Source: JAGZHZ01 sp963929865
GTDB taxonomy: Bacteria; Bacillota; Clostridia; Lachnospirales; Lachnospiraceae
Assembly: GCA_963929865.1 (NCBI GenBank)
Contig: CAWVKK010000065.1
Coordinates: 156,310 to 220,309 of the forward strand
DNA length: 64,000 bases
Direction: 5' to 3'
In this document: piece after piece, positions 50,283 to 58,419 of the stretch
How positions within the stretch are numbered: position 1 is the first letter of the stretch
Layout of the letters: each line of letters opens with the position of its first letter
Program-made: the position numbers and the translations under genes
Notes under the pieces: generated by a model
The model's database searches: none
Told to the model about the DNA's origin: nothing
The model's input: only the letters and a program-made list of their open reading frames with translations

Positions 50283-50927
50283 TTATTCCGTTTTCTCCAT
50301 CAAATCCCCTACCTCACAGCACAGCACCTTTGCCAGCACGACAAGATACTCTGCCTGAGCCTTGTTGATATTCTTCTGCCGCTGCTCGTATTGCTGGATA
50401 GTGCGCACCGGGATGCCGGACAAATCTGCAAGCCCGCGTTGACTCAAACCGGCTTTCTGCCGCCGAAGTTTAAGATTTGTTTCCGGTTTCTCCGCTTTAT
50501 ACATAGCATTCACCTTATCGACGAACTGACGAATATCCATTTCGTGATAGGGCACGTAAAGAGCCATCATATCTTTGATGGGCACATACCGCACGATCTC
50601 CGCAAAGCTCATGGATGTTTCCCACTGATAATATGCTAATGCCCAGCCCAGCCAAAATTCCTCGCTCCGTGAGACGATGTAGTGCGGTTTGATGCGTTCA
50701 CTTTCCACGCCGGACTGCTCAAGCACCTTATAAGCAAGCTCCACACCGGACATACCAACAATAACAGCGAAATCGCCGGTTTCAAACCGCTCCGCAACGC
50801 CGGATTTGATGAACAGATCGAAAAATTCGGCAATATCGTATTTGAGATCATACACCGCAAAGTCCAGCATACGTCCAAGGGCAGTGCGGGCTTTGTCAAG
50901 ATACACCTTATCGTAAGCGCGGATCAT
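50283..50927 (-). CDS. HTH protein, probable antitoxin partner of DUF3990
   Basis: A 214-residue protein. The N-terminal two thirds (MIRAYDKVYLDKARTALG, then FAVIVGMSGVELAYKVLEQSG) look like DUF3791-type sequence in two parts, and the C-terminal 70 residues are an XRE helix-turn-helix (LRRQKAGLSQRGLADLSGIPVRTIQQYEQRQ). It overlaps the DUF3990 gene by 20 bases and has GAGGAGATGATGCCGG as ribosome site. By context it is the antitoxin and repressor of the pair; this is inference. Confidence 0.78.
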   Translation of the reverse strand: MIRAYDKVYLDKARTALGRMLDFAVYDLKYDIAEFFDLFIKSGVAERFETGDFAVIVGMSGVELAYKVLEQSGVESERIKPHYIVSRSEEFWLGWALAYYQWETSMSFAEIVRYVPIKDMMALYVPYHEMDIRQFVDKVNAMYKAEKPETNLKLRRQKAGLSQRGLADLSGIPVRTIQQYEQRQKNINKAQAEYLVVLAKVLCCEVGDLMEKTE

Positions 50928-51585
50928 CCGGCATCATCTCCTCATCCATAATCTGCGTGATATATAAATCGCCGCGCTGACGGCGGTTTCGCTCCACGCT
51001 GAAATACTCGCGGCGGGCGGTCTTGTCGCGCACCATTTTTTTTGCGTACCGTTCGCTGCTTTCGGCAATCTCGCTGCCGATGAACTTAATTCGCTCAAAT
51101 GCCGTCTTGCTCTTGAGAACAAACTGCTGACCGAGCTTGCCAAGATACATTGCATTGTTAAGCTGGCGGTAAGAAATCGTACCGTTTATGAAATCCTGTG
51201 CAAACGAAAAATAGCTGTCATCGGCGCGATAGCCAATGATCGCGTCGCAGCTCTCGTAATCGACGGAAAAATTGGCAAGCAGATATTCCTTCGCCTCCAA
51301 TGCCAGAGCAGAGGGAATATCAAACTCGCGGTTTTTCAGCAGCACTGTAAGCCAATGCAAGATGCAGTATTCCGGCGCATTCAGTTCAAGAATCTGCAGA
51401 CCGTCACACTCGATTTCATAGCAGTTGGCATAGCCGTCCTGATCCTTGCCGACCCCCCATTCCTTTGCCATCTCAATGCTGTCGGTGCAGTAAAACCCGA
51501 GACCATAATCGTTGTAAGGCTTACCGTATCCAAATAAAGGCTTCTCAATGATATTTGAGGAACCGTGATAAATCTTTTTGATCAT
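50908..51585 (-). CDS. DUF3990 protein, probable ADP-ribosyltransferase-like toxin
   Basis: A 225-residue DUF3990 protein. The N-terminus YHGSS (residues 6-10) and YNDYGLGFYCTDSIEMAKEW (residues 24-43) resemble the His and Tyr motifs of the ADP-ribosyltransferase fold to which this family is thought to belong. No signal peptide. First gene of a two-gene unit with the HTH protein, under a promoter with an internal operator, the layout of a type II toxin-antitoxin module with toxin first. The target is unknown. ATG at 51585 with GGAG nine bases before. Confidence 0.78.
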   Translation of the reverse strand: MIKKIYHGSSNIIEKPLFGYGKPYNDYGLGFYCTDSIEMAKEWGVGKDQDGYANCYEIECDGLQILELNAPEYCILHWLTVLLKNREFDIPSALALEAKEYLLANFSVDYESCDAIIGYRADDSYFSFAQDFINGTISYRQLNNAMYLGKLGQQFVLKSKTAFERIKFIGSEIAESSERYAKKMVRDKTARREYFSVERNRRQRGDLYITQIMDEEMMPDDPRLR

Positions 51586-51611
51586 AGGTATCATCTCCAA
51601 TTTTCGCATTT

Positions 51612-51640
51612 ATTATACTCCCAAAGGAGTACTTTGTCAA
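51612..51640 (-). promoter_or_regulatory. Promoter and operator of the DUF3990/HTH pair
   Basis: Minus strand: -35 TTGACA (51635-51640), 17-base spacer, -10 TATAAT (51612-51617). An inverted repeat TACTCC-N4-GGAGTA (51616-51631) fills the spacer, so a bound repressor would block polymerase. A third half site TACTC lies at about 51642-51646. Confidence 0.75.
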
Positions 51641-51780
51641 TATACTCTGAAAAAGTTCAGATCAAGATAATTGCATTTTTCTTTCCCAAAATATTTTCCC
51701 CCGCGCCCAAAAAAGCCCTTCCTTTTTTTGTGAAAAAGTATTAAAATGTAGCTAAGATTTGTTGAAAGGAGCTTGGCATT

Positions 51781-52212
51781 ATGGCTAAAAAATTCGGTAA
51801 AATTCTGGCGGTCGGCGCCTTTATCGGGGCTGCGGTCTTAGGCGGAATTGCTTACTACAGAAAATCAAAAGACGACTCCAACTCACTCGATGACGATTTC
51901 GACGATTTTCAGGATGAATTTGAAGATGACGAGGAAGAAGATTTAAGAGATGACTTTTCTTCCGTTGACCGTGGATATGTGACGATTCCAAAAGAACATA
52001 CAGACCATATGGCTGAAGAAATCCACAGCGGGACGGAAGCAGACGCCCAAGCGGCGCAGACCGAAACCGATGATCCTTCCTCTGAGCAGAGCGGGCAGGA
52101 GGAGAAAGAGGACGCGCTGGACAAAGAAGAAGAAAGCGATGAGGACGACGTACTGGACGAGGACGGCGAAGAAGATGATTCCAGGACGCCATACTCGGCA
52201 GAAGAGATTTAA
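51781..52212 (+). CDS. Acidic membrane-anchored protein, unknown function
   Basis: A 143-residue protein. One N-terminal membrane helix (ILAVGAFIGAAVLGGIAYY, residues 8-26) is followed by a low-complexity, strongly acidic tail rich in Asp, Glu and Ser. The helix resembles YtxH-type proteins but I cannot place the whole. AAAGGAGCTTGGCATT precedes the ATG. Single gene, divergent from the DUF3990 pair. Confidence 0.75.
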   Translation: MAKKFGKILAVGAFIGAAVLGGIAYYRKSKDDSNSLDDDFDDFQDEFEDDEEEDLRDDFSSVDRGYVTIPKEHTDHMAEEIHSGTEADAQAAQTETDDPSSEQSGQEEKEDALDKEEESDEDDVLDEDGEEDDSRTPYSAEEI

Positions 52213-52263
52213 CACGCCAGAGGGCGCTTAGCGCAAAAACGGCGGAATCCTTCGGCGAAAAAA

Positions 52264-52374
52264 ACAAGAAAAGACAGAGCGAAGGGTTCGCTTCCGGCTC
52301 GCAGACATGCGGCAGATTTTCACAATCTGGAAAATCGCCGCGTCCGCGTCCGGAGCGAACCTTTTGTTCTGTCT
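52264..52374 (-). terminator. Large hairpin terminator of glnS
   Basis: A branched hairpin: AGACAGA (52272-52278) with TCTGTCT (52368-52374), GGTTCGCT (52285-52292) with AGCGAACC (52354-52361) and CCGG with CCGG. On the minus strand it is followed by TTTTCTTGTTTTTTT. The remaining part of 52213-52413 shows no gene. Confidence 0.7.
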
Positions 52375-52413
52375 CTCAATCGTATTTATCATTAGCAGCA
52401 GCTGTATTGCGCC

Positions 52414-54105
52414 TTATTTCGGCAGCTTAAAAGAGCTCTTTAACGATACAATCCGGTTGAACACCAGCGCGCCCGGTTTGGAATCTCTTGCGTCCACGCA
52501 GAAATATCCCTGTCTGACAAACTGGAAGCTGTCATACGGCTTCGCATCCTTCAGTCCCGGTTCCACATAGCATTTTCTGACCGTCAGCGAGTTCGGGTTC
52601 AGGTTTAAGGAGCCGTCTTCGTTGTAGACGCCTTTTTCCTCGTCAATGATATTTTCGTACAGGCGCACCTCCGCCTCCACTGCCGTCGGCGCCGCTACCC
52701 AGTGAATCGTTCCTTTTACCTTTCTTCCCGTAAATCCTGTGCCGCATTTTGTCTCCGGGTCATACGTGCAGTGGATTTCCGTCACATTGCCGTTTTCGTC
52801 CTTCACAAAGCTCTCGCACTTTACGAAATACGCGTGCATCAGTCTGACTTCATTTCCCGGGAAAAGACGGAAATATTTCTTTGGAGGATTCTCCATGAAA
52901 TCTTCGCGGTCAATATAAAGCTCTCTGCAAAACGGAACCGTTCTCTTTCCAAGGGCTTCGTTCTCAAGGTTGTTTTCTACCTCAAGCTCCTCTACCTGTC
53001 CCTCCGGGTAATTGTCGATAATCAGCCTGATCGGATCTAAGACCGCCATCACGCGCGGCTTTTTCAGCTTTAAGTCTTCCCGGATGCAGTATTCGAGCAT
53101 CGCGTAGTCAACCGAGCTGTTGCTCTTGCTCACGCCGCAGAGCTCGACAAAGCTTTTGATCGACTCTGGTGTAAAGCCTCTTCTTCTGAGCGCCGCAATC
53201 GATACGAGTCTCGGGTCATCCCATCCGTCTACGATTCCCTCTTCTACGAGCCGTTTGATATACCGCTTTCCTGTGACCACATTCGTCAGGTACAGCTTCG
53301 CGAACTCGATCTGTTTTGGCGGATGCTCATATCCCACCTCTCTGACAACCCAGTCGTAGAGCGGTCTGTGGTCCTCAAACTCCAGCGTGCAGATCGAGTG
53401 GGTAATGCCCTCGATCGCGTCCTCGATCGGGTGGGCGAAGTCGTACATCGGATAGATGCACCATTTGTCCCCTGTCCGGTGGTGCGTCATGTGCGCCACG
53501 CGGTAGATAATCGGGTCTCTCATGTTGATGTTCGGGGAAGCCATATCGATCTTCGCCCGGAGTACCTTCTCCCCGTCTTTGTACTTCCCGTTTTTCATGT
53601 TCTCAAACAGCTCCAGATTCTCCTCCACGCTTCTGCTGCGGTACGGGCTCTCCTTTCCGGGTTCCGTCAGGGTTCCTCTGTATTCCCGGATTTCTTCCGG
53701 GGACAGATCGCAGACGTATGCCTTGCCTTTCTTGATCAGCTTCACAGCCGCCTCATACATCTGGTCAAAATAGTCCGACGCAAAGTAAAGACGGTCCTCC
53801 CAGTCTGCTCCCAGCCATTTGATATCTTCCTTGATCGACTCTACAAATTCTTCCTTTTCCTTTGTCGGGTTCGTATCGTCGAAGCGCATGTTAAACTTTC
53901 CGTGGTACTTCTGCGCCAGCCCATAGTTTAACAGGATTGCCTTTGCGTGTCCGACGTGAAGATAGCCGTTTGGCTCCGGCGGGAAACGGGTATGTACCGT
54001 CTCGCATTTTCCCTCCTGAAGATCTTTTTCGATAATCTGTTCAATAAAATTTTTAGAGACGGTTTCTTTTTCCATCTTTCCGTCTTCTGTCTTAAATTCT
54101 GCCAT
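52414..54105 (-). CDS. glnS: Glutaminyl-tRNA synthetase
   Basis: A 563-residue class I synthetase. The HIGH-type motif is in RFPPEPNGYLHVGHAKAIL (about residues 40-58); NMRFDDTNPTKE and VDGWDDPRLVSIAALRRRGFTPE are GlnRS hallmarks that separate it from GluRS. At the KMSKS position the sequence reads VVTGKRYIKRLV. The ATG follows AGGAGGTTAAACAGACA. Having GlnRS means the indirect GatCAB route is not needed for glutamine. Confidence 0.95.
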   Translation of the reverse strand: MAEFKTEDGKMEKETVSKNFIEQIIEKDLQEGKCETVHTRFPPEPNGYLHVGHAKAILLNYGLAQKYHGKFNMRFDDTNPTKEKEEFVESIKEDIKWLGADWEDRLYFASDYFDQMYEAAVKLIKKGKAYVCDLSPEEIREYRGTLTEPGKESPYRSRSVEENLELFENMKNGKYKDGEKVLRAKIDMASPNINMRDPIIYRVAHMTHHRTGDKWCIYPMYDFAHPIEDAIEGITHSICTLEFEDHRPLYDWVVREVGYEHPPKQIEFAKLYLTNVVTGKRYIKRLVEEGIVDGWDDPRLVSIAALRRRGFTPESIKSFVELCGVSKSNSSVDYAMLEYCIREDLKLKKPRVMAVLDPIRLIIDNYPEGQVEELEVENNLENEALGKRTVPFCRELYIDREDFMENPPKKYFRLFPGNEVRLMHAYFVKCESFVKDENGNVTEIHCTYDPETKCGTGFTGRKVKGTIHWVAAPTAVEAEVRLYENIIDEEKGVYNEDGSLNLNPNSLTVRKCYVEPGLKDAKPYDSFQFVRQGYFCVDARDSKPGALVFNRIVSLKSSFKLPK

Positions 54106-54257
54106 TGTCTGTTTAACCTCCTGACTCTTCCCTGGTTCTTTTCTTTTTTCTTTCTCTCTTCTTTTCTTTATTTTGATCTGTTTTCCCTTTTTCAGGCTTT
54201 CCGGCTGAAAGCCTGCGCTGCCGCAGGGACTTTCGCTTTGCGCGGCCGTTCTTCATG

Positions 54258-54286
54258 AGTATATGATATCGCATTTAATTAGTCAA
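54258..54286 (-). promoter_or_regulatory. Promoter of glnS
   Basis: Minus strand: -35 TTGACT (54281-54286), 17-base spacer, -10 TATACT (54258-54263). The leader of about 145 bases holds a hairpin (CAGGCTTTC/GAAAGCCTG near 54190-54215) but no T-box sequence that I can see. Confidence 0.7.
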
Positions 54287-54333
54287 TACATAGTCTTGCG
54301 CTGGCAAGACCGCGCGCGGCCGCACAAAGCGTA

Positions 54334-54362
54334 TTGTGTCTGCGTTTAAAACCTGCTACAAT
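54334..54362 (+). promoter_or_regulatory. Promoter of the lipid kinase gene
   Basis: Plus strand: -35 TTGTGT (54334-54339, weak), 17-base spacer, -10 TACAAT (54357-54362). Confidence 0.55.
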
Positions 54363-54424
54363 ACAGACGATACCGTATTCTGCCGGTATGTCCATCAACC
54401 ATCACACTGATCCTGGAGGTTTTT

Positions 54425-55405
54425 ATGTATTATTTTATCGTCAATCCCGCCTCGTGCAGCGGAAACGGGCGAATCGTCTGGAAAAAAATAAAACGGGAGC
54501 TTCTCCTTAGAAAAACTCCTTGCCGGTATTTTTTTACGCGCAGACCCGGGGACGCCGTCTCCCTCGCCGCTTCCTGCTCTTCCTCGCCTTCCTTTTCCCC
54601 TGACTGTGTCATTGTCGCGGTCGGCGGAGACGGAACCGCCAACGAGGTGTTAAACGGTCTTTCTCAGACCAGAGCCGTCACATTCGGGTATATTCCGACC
54701 GGATCGAGCAACGATCTCGCGAGAAGTCTTGGAATTCCCTCCGACCCGCTTCTCGCTCTTTCTTGTATTTTGAATCCGTCAAAAACCGTTCTCATGGACG
54801 TAGGTCTCCTCACCTGCGGCTCCCGCCGGAAAAAATTTGGCGTCAGCGCCGGTATCGGGTTTGACGCCGCCATCTGCCGCGAGGCATTTACTTCCCCCGT
54901 CAAGCCTGTCCTTAACCGGCTCCATCTCGGCAAGCTGACATACGCCGCCATCGCCGTCCATCAGCTTTTTGCCGCAGAGATCACTCCTATGCGGCTTATA
55001 GCAGACGGAGGGAAACAAATCTTCTTTCCGAAGGTATACATGGCGGCGATCATGAACCATCCCTGCGAGGGCGGAGGCATTTTTTTCTGTCCCGAAGCCT
55101 CTTTTGCGGACGGGTGTTTGGATGTGTGCATCCTCGAAGGCGTTTCCCGCCTTCACGCCGCCTTGATTCTTCTGAAAGCGTTGTGCCAAACCCATATCCG
55201 CTCCCCTCATATCCATATCTTCCGCTGCCGAAGCGTCGAGATCCATACGCGGCGCCGCCTTCCGGTCCACACGGACGGCGAGATTTTCGGCAGCTGCCGC
55301 CTGATTTGCGCGTCCGTCCCGTCTCAGATCCGCATCATCGCGGGAAATGATGTTCTAAACCGTCGGGACTGTGCCGCGGTACTCCCGGACGGCCGGATCA
55401 GTTAA
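54425..55405 (+). CDS. Diacylglycerol kinase family lipid kinase
   Basis: A 326-residue DgkB/YegS-type kinase: YYFIVNPASCSGNGRIVWKKI, IVAVGGDGTANEVLNGL (nucleotide loop) and YIPTGSSNDLARSLG. It would phosphorylate diacylglycerol or a related lipid at the membrane. CTGGAGGTTTTT precedes the ATG. Its end overlaps the convergent glycosyltransferase gene by eight bases. Confidence 0.9.
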   Translation: MYYFIVNPASCSGNGRIVWKKIKRELLLRKTPCRYFFTRRPGDAVSLAASCSSSPSFSPDCVIVAVGGDGTANEVLNGLSQTRAVTFGYIPTGSSNDLARSLGIPSDPLLALSCILNPSKTVLMDVGLLTCGSRRKKFGVSAGIGFDAAICREAFTSPVKPVLNRLHLGKLTYAAIAVHQLFAAEITPMRLIADGGKQIFFPKVYMAAIMNHPCEGGGIFFCPEASFADGCLDVCILEGVSRLHAALILLKALCQTHIRSPHIHIFRCRSVEIHTRRRLPVHTDGEIFGSCRLICASVPSQIRIIAGNDVLNRRDCAAVLPDGRIS

Positions 55406-56414
55406 ATCCATAAAATTTCTGGGCGATCTTATAGGCCGCAACCGACACCTTTCTCCCCGCTTTCCCGGGGAGGTTCATGGTCCTGCCCAGAATGCCGAGC
55501 CTCAGCTTATAGTACAGCTTGATATCGCTCTTTTTTAAATACTGCCACAGCTCCTGTTTTTTCTGGAAGTTTTCCTCTGTTCCGGAGCGGATCAGCATGA
55601 TCGAGGAGATCGTCGTGATGATATCCAGGTAATTGATCATATAGTTCCGAAGATTTTTATCGGTAATTTTCTGGGACACGAAGCAGTCGATCATGATTTT
55701 GTTGACCCGGATCTGCTGGTCAATCCTGCGGATCATAACCTCCTCATTGACAGACTGGTCTTCTCTTCCGATAAAATAGTGGTAAAAATTGACGTCCAGA
55801 TAAATCATCTTCTTTACGCTCGGAAGCGGCTGGTACACAAACAGATTGTCCACGTAAAACGTGTGCTTGGGCAGTTCCAGCCCGCACTCTCTCAGAAGCT
55901 TCGTGCGGTAGATCACAGAGTGCATCAGGATATATTTTCCCTTGTGCATCTTTTTCATCTGATCCCACGTAAATACTTCTTCCTTCGGCAGAGCGGACCG
56001 GTACTGCATGACCTTTTTGTGCTTTGCCCCGACCTTGTCATAGACAAAGTTGCTGATCACCATGTCGACTGTGTCGGGTCCCCCGATCAGCTCTTTTAGC
56101 GTTTTTAAGATTTTTCGGTATGCCTCGCCGTCTACCCAGTCGTCGCTGTCTACGACTTTATAGTACAGTCCGGTCGCATTTTTTAATCCTGTGTTGACCG
56201 CCTCGCCGTGTCCGCCGTTTTCCTGATGAATCGCTTTTATGATGCCGGGATATTTTTTTTCATACGCGTCGGCGATCTCAGCGGTTCTGTCCTTCGATCC
56301 GTCGTCGACGATCAGAATCTCGACGTCCTCTCCTCCTGCCAGAAGTGAGCGGACGCATTTTTCCATATACGCTTCTGAATTATAACACGGAATTGCGATT
56401 GAAAGTATTTTCAT
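55398..56414 (-). CDS. Family 2 glycosyltransferase
   Basis: A 338-residue GT2 protein: LSIAIPCYNSEAYMEKCVRSLL, LIVDDGSKDRTAEIADAYEKK, and YYKVVDSDDWVDGEAYRKIL. The C-terminal half is helical and similar to LPS/teichoic-type glycosyltransferases of Gram-positives. ATG at 56414 with AAAGGGCAATGAG; it begins one base after mutY ends. Acceptor unknown. Confidence 0.87.
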   Translation of the reverse strand: MKILSIAIPCYNSEAYMEKCVRSLLAGGEDVEILIVDDGSKDRTAEIADAYEKKYPGIIKAIHQENGGHGEAVNTGLKNATGLYYKVVDSDDWVDGEAYRKILKTLKELIGGPDTVDMVISNFVYDKVGAKHKKVMQYRSALPKEEVFTWDQMKKMHKGKYILMHSVIYRTKLLRECGLELPKHTFYVDNLFVYQPLPSVKKMIYLDVNFYHYFIGREDQSVNEEVMIRRIDQQIRVNKIMIDCFVSQKITDKNLRNYMINYLDIITTISSIMLIRSGTEENFQKKQELWQYLKKSDIKLYYKLRLGILGRTMNLPGKAGRKVSVAAYKIAQKFYGFN

Positions 56415-56415
56415 C

Positions 56416-57501
56416 TCATTGCCCTTTCTGCTGCTTTTCATATTTTTCCTGTCCAAGCCGGATGTTCAGATACTTTGCGTATGACGCGAAAGCTGCCGGA
56501 ATCGGATACTCTTTTTCTGTCTTTTCTGTCTCTACAAACAGGATGCCCTCATGGTCGTCTTTCGATTCCTCCACCAGGACGCTGTATCCTGTCATCTGCC
56601 ATTCCACATGGCTGAATATATGCTTTGCCGGTTCCAGCTTCTGAATTCTGATTGGGGAAAATTTCATCTCTTTTACTTTTTCCAAAGCCTGCTCCTCCGC
56701 CAGGTTTCCTTCCCAGTTCGGCAGCTCATACATCCCGCGAAGGAGTCCTTTGTCCGGTCTCTTTCGGATTGCCGCCCTTTCCCCGTCTTGAATGACCACA
56801 ACGGTTCTGCGCTCGATTTTTCTTTCCTTTTTCTTTTTCTTGACGGGAAATTCCATCTCTCTTCCTTCCCGGTGCGCCGCGCAAAGTTCTCTCAGCGGAC
56901 ACTGCCCGCATTTTGCCATGCCGTTCGGGACGCAGACCGTCGCCCCCAGCTCCATCAAAGCCTGGTTAAACGCCCCCGGTCTTTCCGCCGGGATGACTGC
57001 CTGTATCTGTTTTTCCGCTTCTCTCTTTACAGACAGCTTTGAAATGTCTTCCCCGCTTGCCGTCACTCTTGCGAGTACCCGCAGGACGTTGCCGTCTACC
57101 GCCGGGACTGCGATCCCGTACGCGATCGAGGCGATCGCGCCCGCTGTGTAGCTTCCGACTCCCGGAAGCGCCAAAAGCTTTTCATAGTCAGCCGGAAGCG
57201 CGCCTGCGTACTGCTCCTCCACCGCCCGGGCCGCCTTTTGCATGTTTCTCACGCGGTTATAATATCCGAGCCCTTCCCAAAGCTTTAAGAGCCGCTCTTC
57301 TTCGCACCGGGCAAGCGCTCTGACGTCCGGAAGCTCTGCGGCAAACCGTTCAAAAAACGGCTTGACCGCCTCCACTCTTGTCTGCTGGAGCATAATCTCG
57401 GACACCCAGACGCGGTACGGCGTCGGTTCCTCTCTCCATGGCAAAACCCTTGCATTTTCATCATACCACTTTAAAAGTGGTTTTACAATTTTTTCTATCA
57501 C
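56416..57501 (-). CDS. mutY: A/G-specific adenine glycosylase MutY (GTG start)
   Basis: A 361-residue base-excision repair enzyme that removes adenine paired with 8-oxoguanine. SEIMLQQTRVEAV holds the catalytic Glu, LPGVGSYTAGAIASIAYGIAVPAVDGNVLRV the helix-hairpin-helix and catalytic Asp, and CVPNGMAKCGQCPLRELC the cysteines of the 4Fe-4S cluster. The C-terminal part is the NUDIX-like 8-oxoG recognition domain. GTG start with AAGGAAGAAAAAAC. Between the CpsB-like gene and a GT2 gene. Confidence 0.95.
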   Translation of the reverse strand: MIEKIVKPLLKWYDENARVLPWREEPTPYRVWVSEIMLQQTRVEAVKPFFERFAAELPDVRALARCEEERLLKLWEGLGYYNRVRNMQKAARAVEEQYAGALPADYEKLLALPGVGSYTAGAIASIAYGIAVPAVDGNVLRVLARVTASGEDISKLSVKREAEKQIQAVIPAERPGAFNQALMELGATVCVPNGMAKCGQCPLRELCAAHREGREMEFPVKKKKKERKIERRTVVVIQDGERAAIRKRPDKGLLRGMYELPNWEGNLAEEQALEKVKEMKFSPIRIQKLEPAKHIFSHVEWQMTGYSVLVEESKDDHEGILFVETEKTEKEYPIPAAFASYAKYLNIRLGQEKYEKQQKGQ

Positions 57502-57521
57502 GTTTTTTCTTCCTTCTTTTT

Positions 57522-58280
57522 CTATTCTCTCTCCAAACCGGATTGCTCTTTCCCTTGACGGCTGATCAGATATCGCTGCGCGTTTCCGAACGCGACGGCG
57601 TCCGCGTACTCCCTCGGACAGTGTTCATATACATACCGCAGTCCCTTCTCTACGCTCGGGGGTCTGTGGTTCATCCGGTGCGCGTCCGATCCCAGAAACG
57701 AAACCTTTCTCTCAAGGAGCAGTCTTTGTGCCCGCGCAAACGTCTCCTCTGCCTCCTCCTCCAGGCTGTACGCGTTGATCTGCAAAAGGCATCCGCTCTG
57801 CACAAGCTGTTCGACCGTATCGCCCTCAAAGAGCTGCGCGTACCGCTCCACATGCGCGATAACCGGAATCCACCCTTCTCTCCCGAGCAGAGAGACGATT
57901 TTCAGCGCCTCCTGCGGCGTGATTCTCGTCCGGAATTCGGTCAGGACACACCGCGTCCCGTTCATGGAGGGCAAAATTCCCTCCTCCAGCTGTCTGAGCG
58001 TCTCATGGATATTTCCCGTCTCGCACCGGACTTCGCTCCCCAAAAACAGATCCATCTTCCACGGAAGATGCGAGATCTCCTCCTTTAAGCTCTCGTACGC
58101 TTCCCGCACCAGCTCCCCTCTTGAGAGAAACGCGCCGCCGTGCGGCGTCGCAAAGATCGCCCGCACGCCCTGCAGATACGCCATCACCGTCATCGACTTT
58201 GACATGTCCATCGAAAACGATCCGTCATCGACCTGCGGGATGATGTGCATGTGGATGTCTGTCATCTGATATTCTTCCAT
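57522..58280 (-). CDS. CpsB/CapC-type PHP tyrosine phosphatase
   Basis: A 252-residue PHP-fold metal-dependent phosphatase. Metal ligands are seen in TDIHMHIIPQVDDGS, ATPHGGAFL, PVIAHVERY and LGSDAHRMNHRPP. Relatives dephosphorylate the tyrosine kinase that controls capsule polymerisation. No capsule kinase lies next to it; a glycosyltransferase is two genes downstream. The ATG at 58280 follows AAGGGAGAAAGAGACA. Confidence 0.9.
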   Translation of the reverse strand: MEEYQMTDIHMHIIPQVDDGSFSMDMSKSMTVMAYLQGVRAIFATPHGGAFLSRGELVREAYESLKEEISHLPWKMDLFLGSEVRCETGNIHETLRQLEEGILPSMNGTRCVLTEFRTRITPQEALKIVSLLGREGWIPVIAHVERYAQLFEGDTVEQLVQSGCLLQINAYSLEEEAEETFARAQRLLLERKVSFLGSDAHRMNHRPPSVEKGLRYVYEHCPREYADAVAFGNAQRYLISRQGKEQSGLERE

Positions 58281-58319
58281 TGTCTCTTTCTCCCTTCTTC
58301 TGAAACATTTTTCCATGAA

Positions 58320-58364
58320 TAAAAAACGGAGTCTCGGCGGCTGGCAAACGTCCGCCGGGACTCC
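58320..58364 (-). terminator. Terminator of the L,D-transpeptidase gene
   Basis: GGAGTCTCGGCGG (58328-58340) pairs with CCGCCGGGACTCC (58352-58364), and on the minus strand GTTTTTTATTC follows. Confidence 0.85.
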
Positions 58365-58419
58365 TCAAACACCTTTTTTCTATTAGACCAGACCGCTTTT
58401 TTTCTTTAACAGTCATGGA

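Noticed and set aside
54166..54252. Possible T-box in the glnS leader
   Set aside because: No T-box bulge sequence or antiterminator is visible; only a simple hairpin is present.
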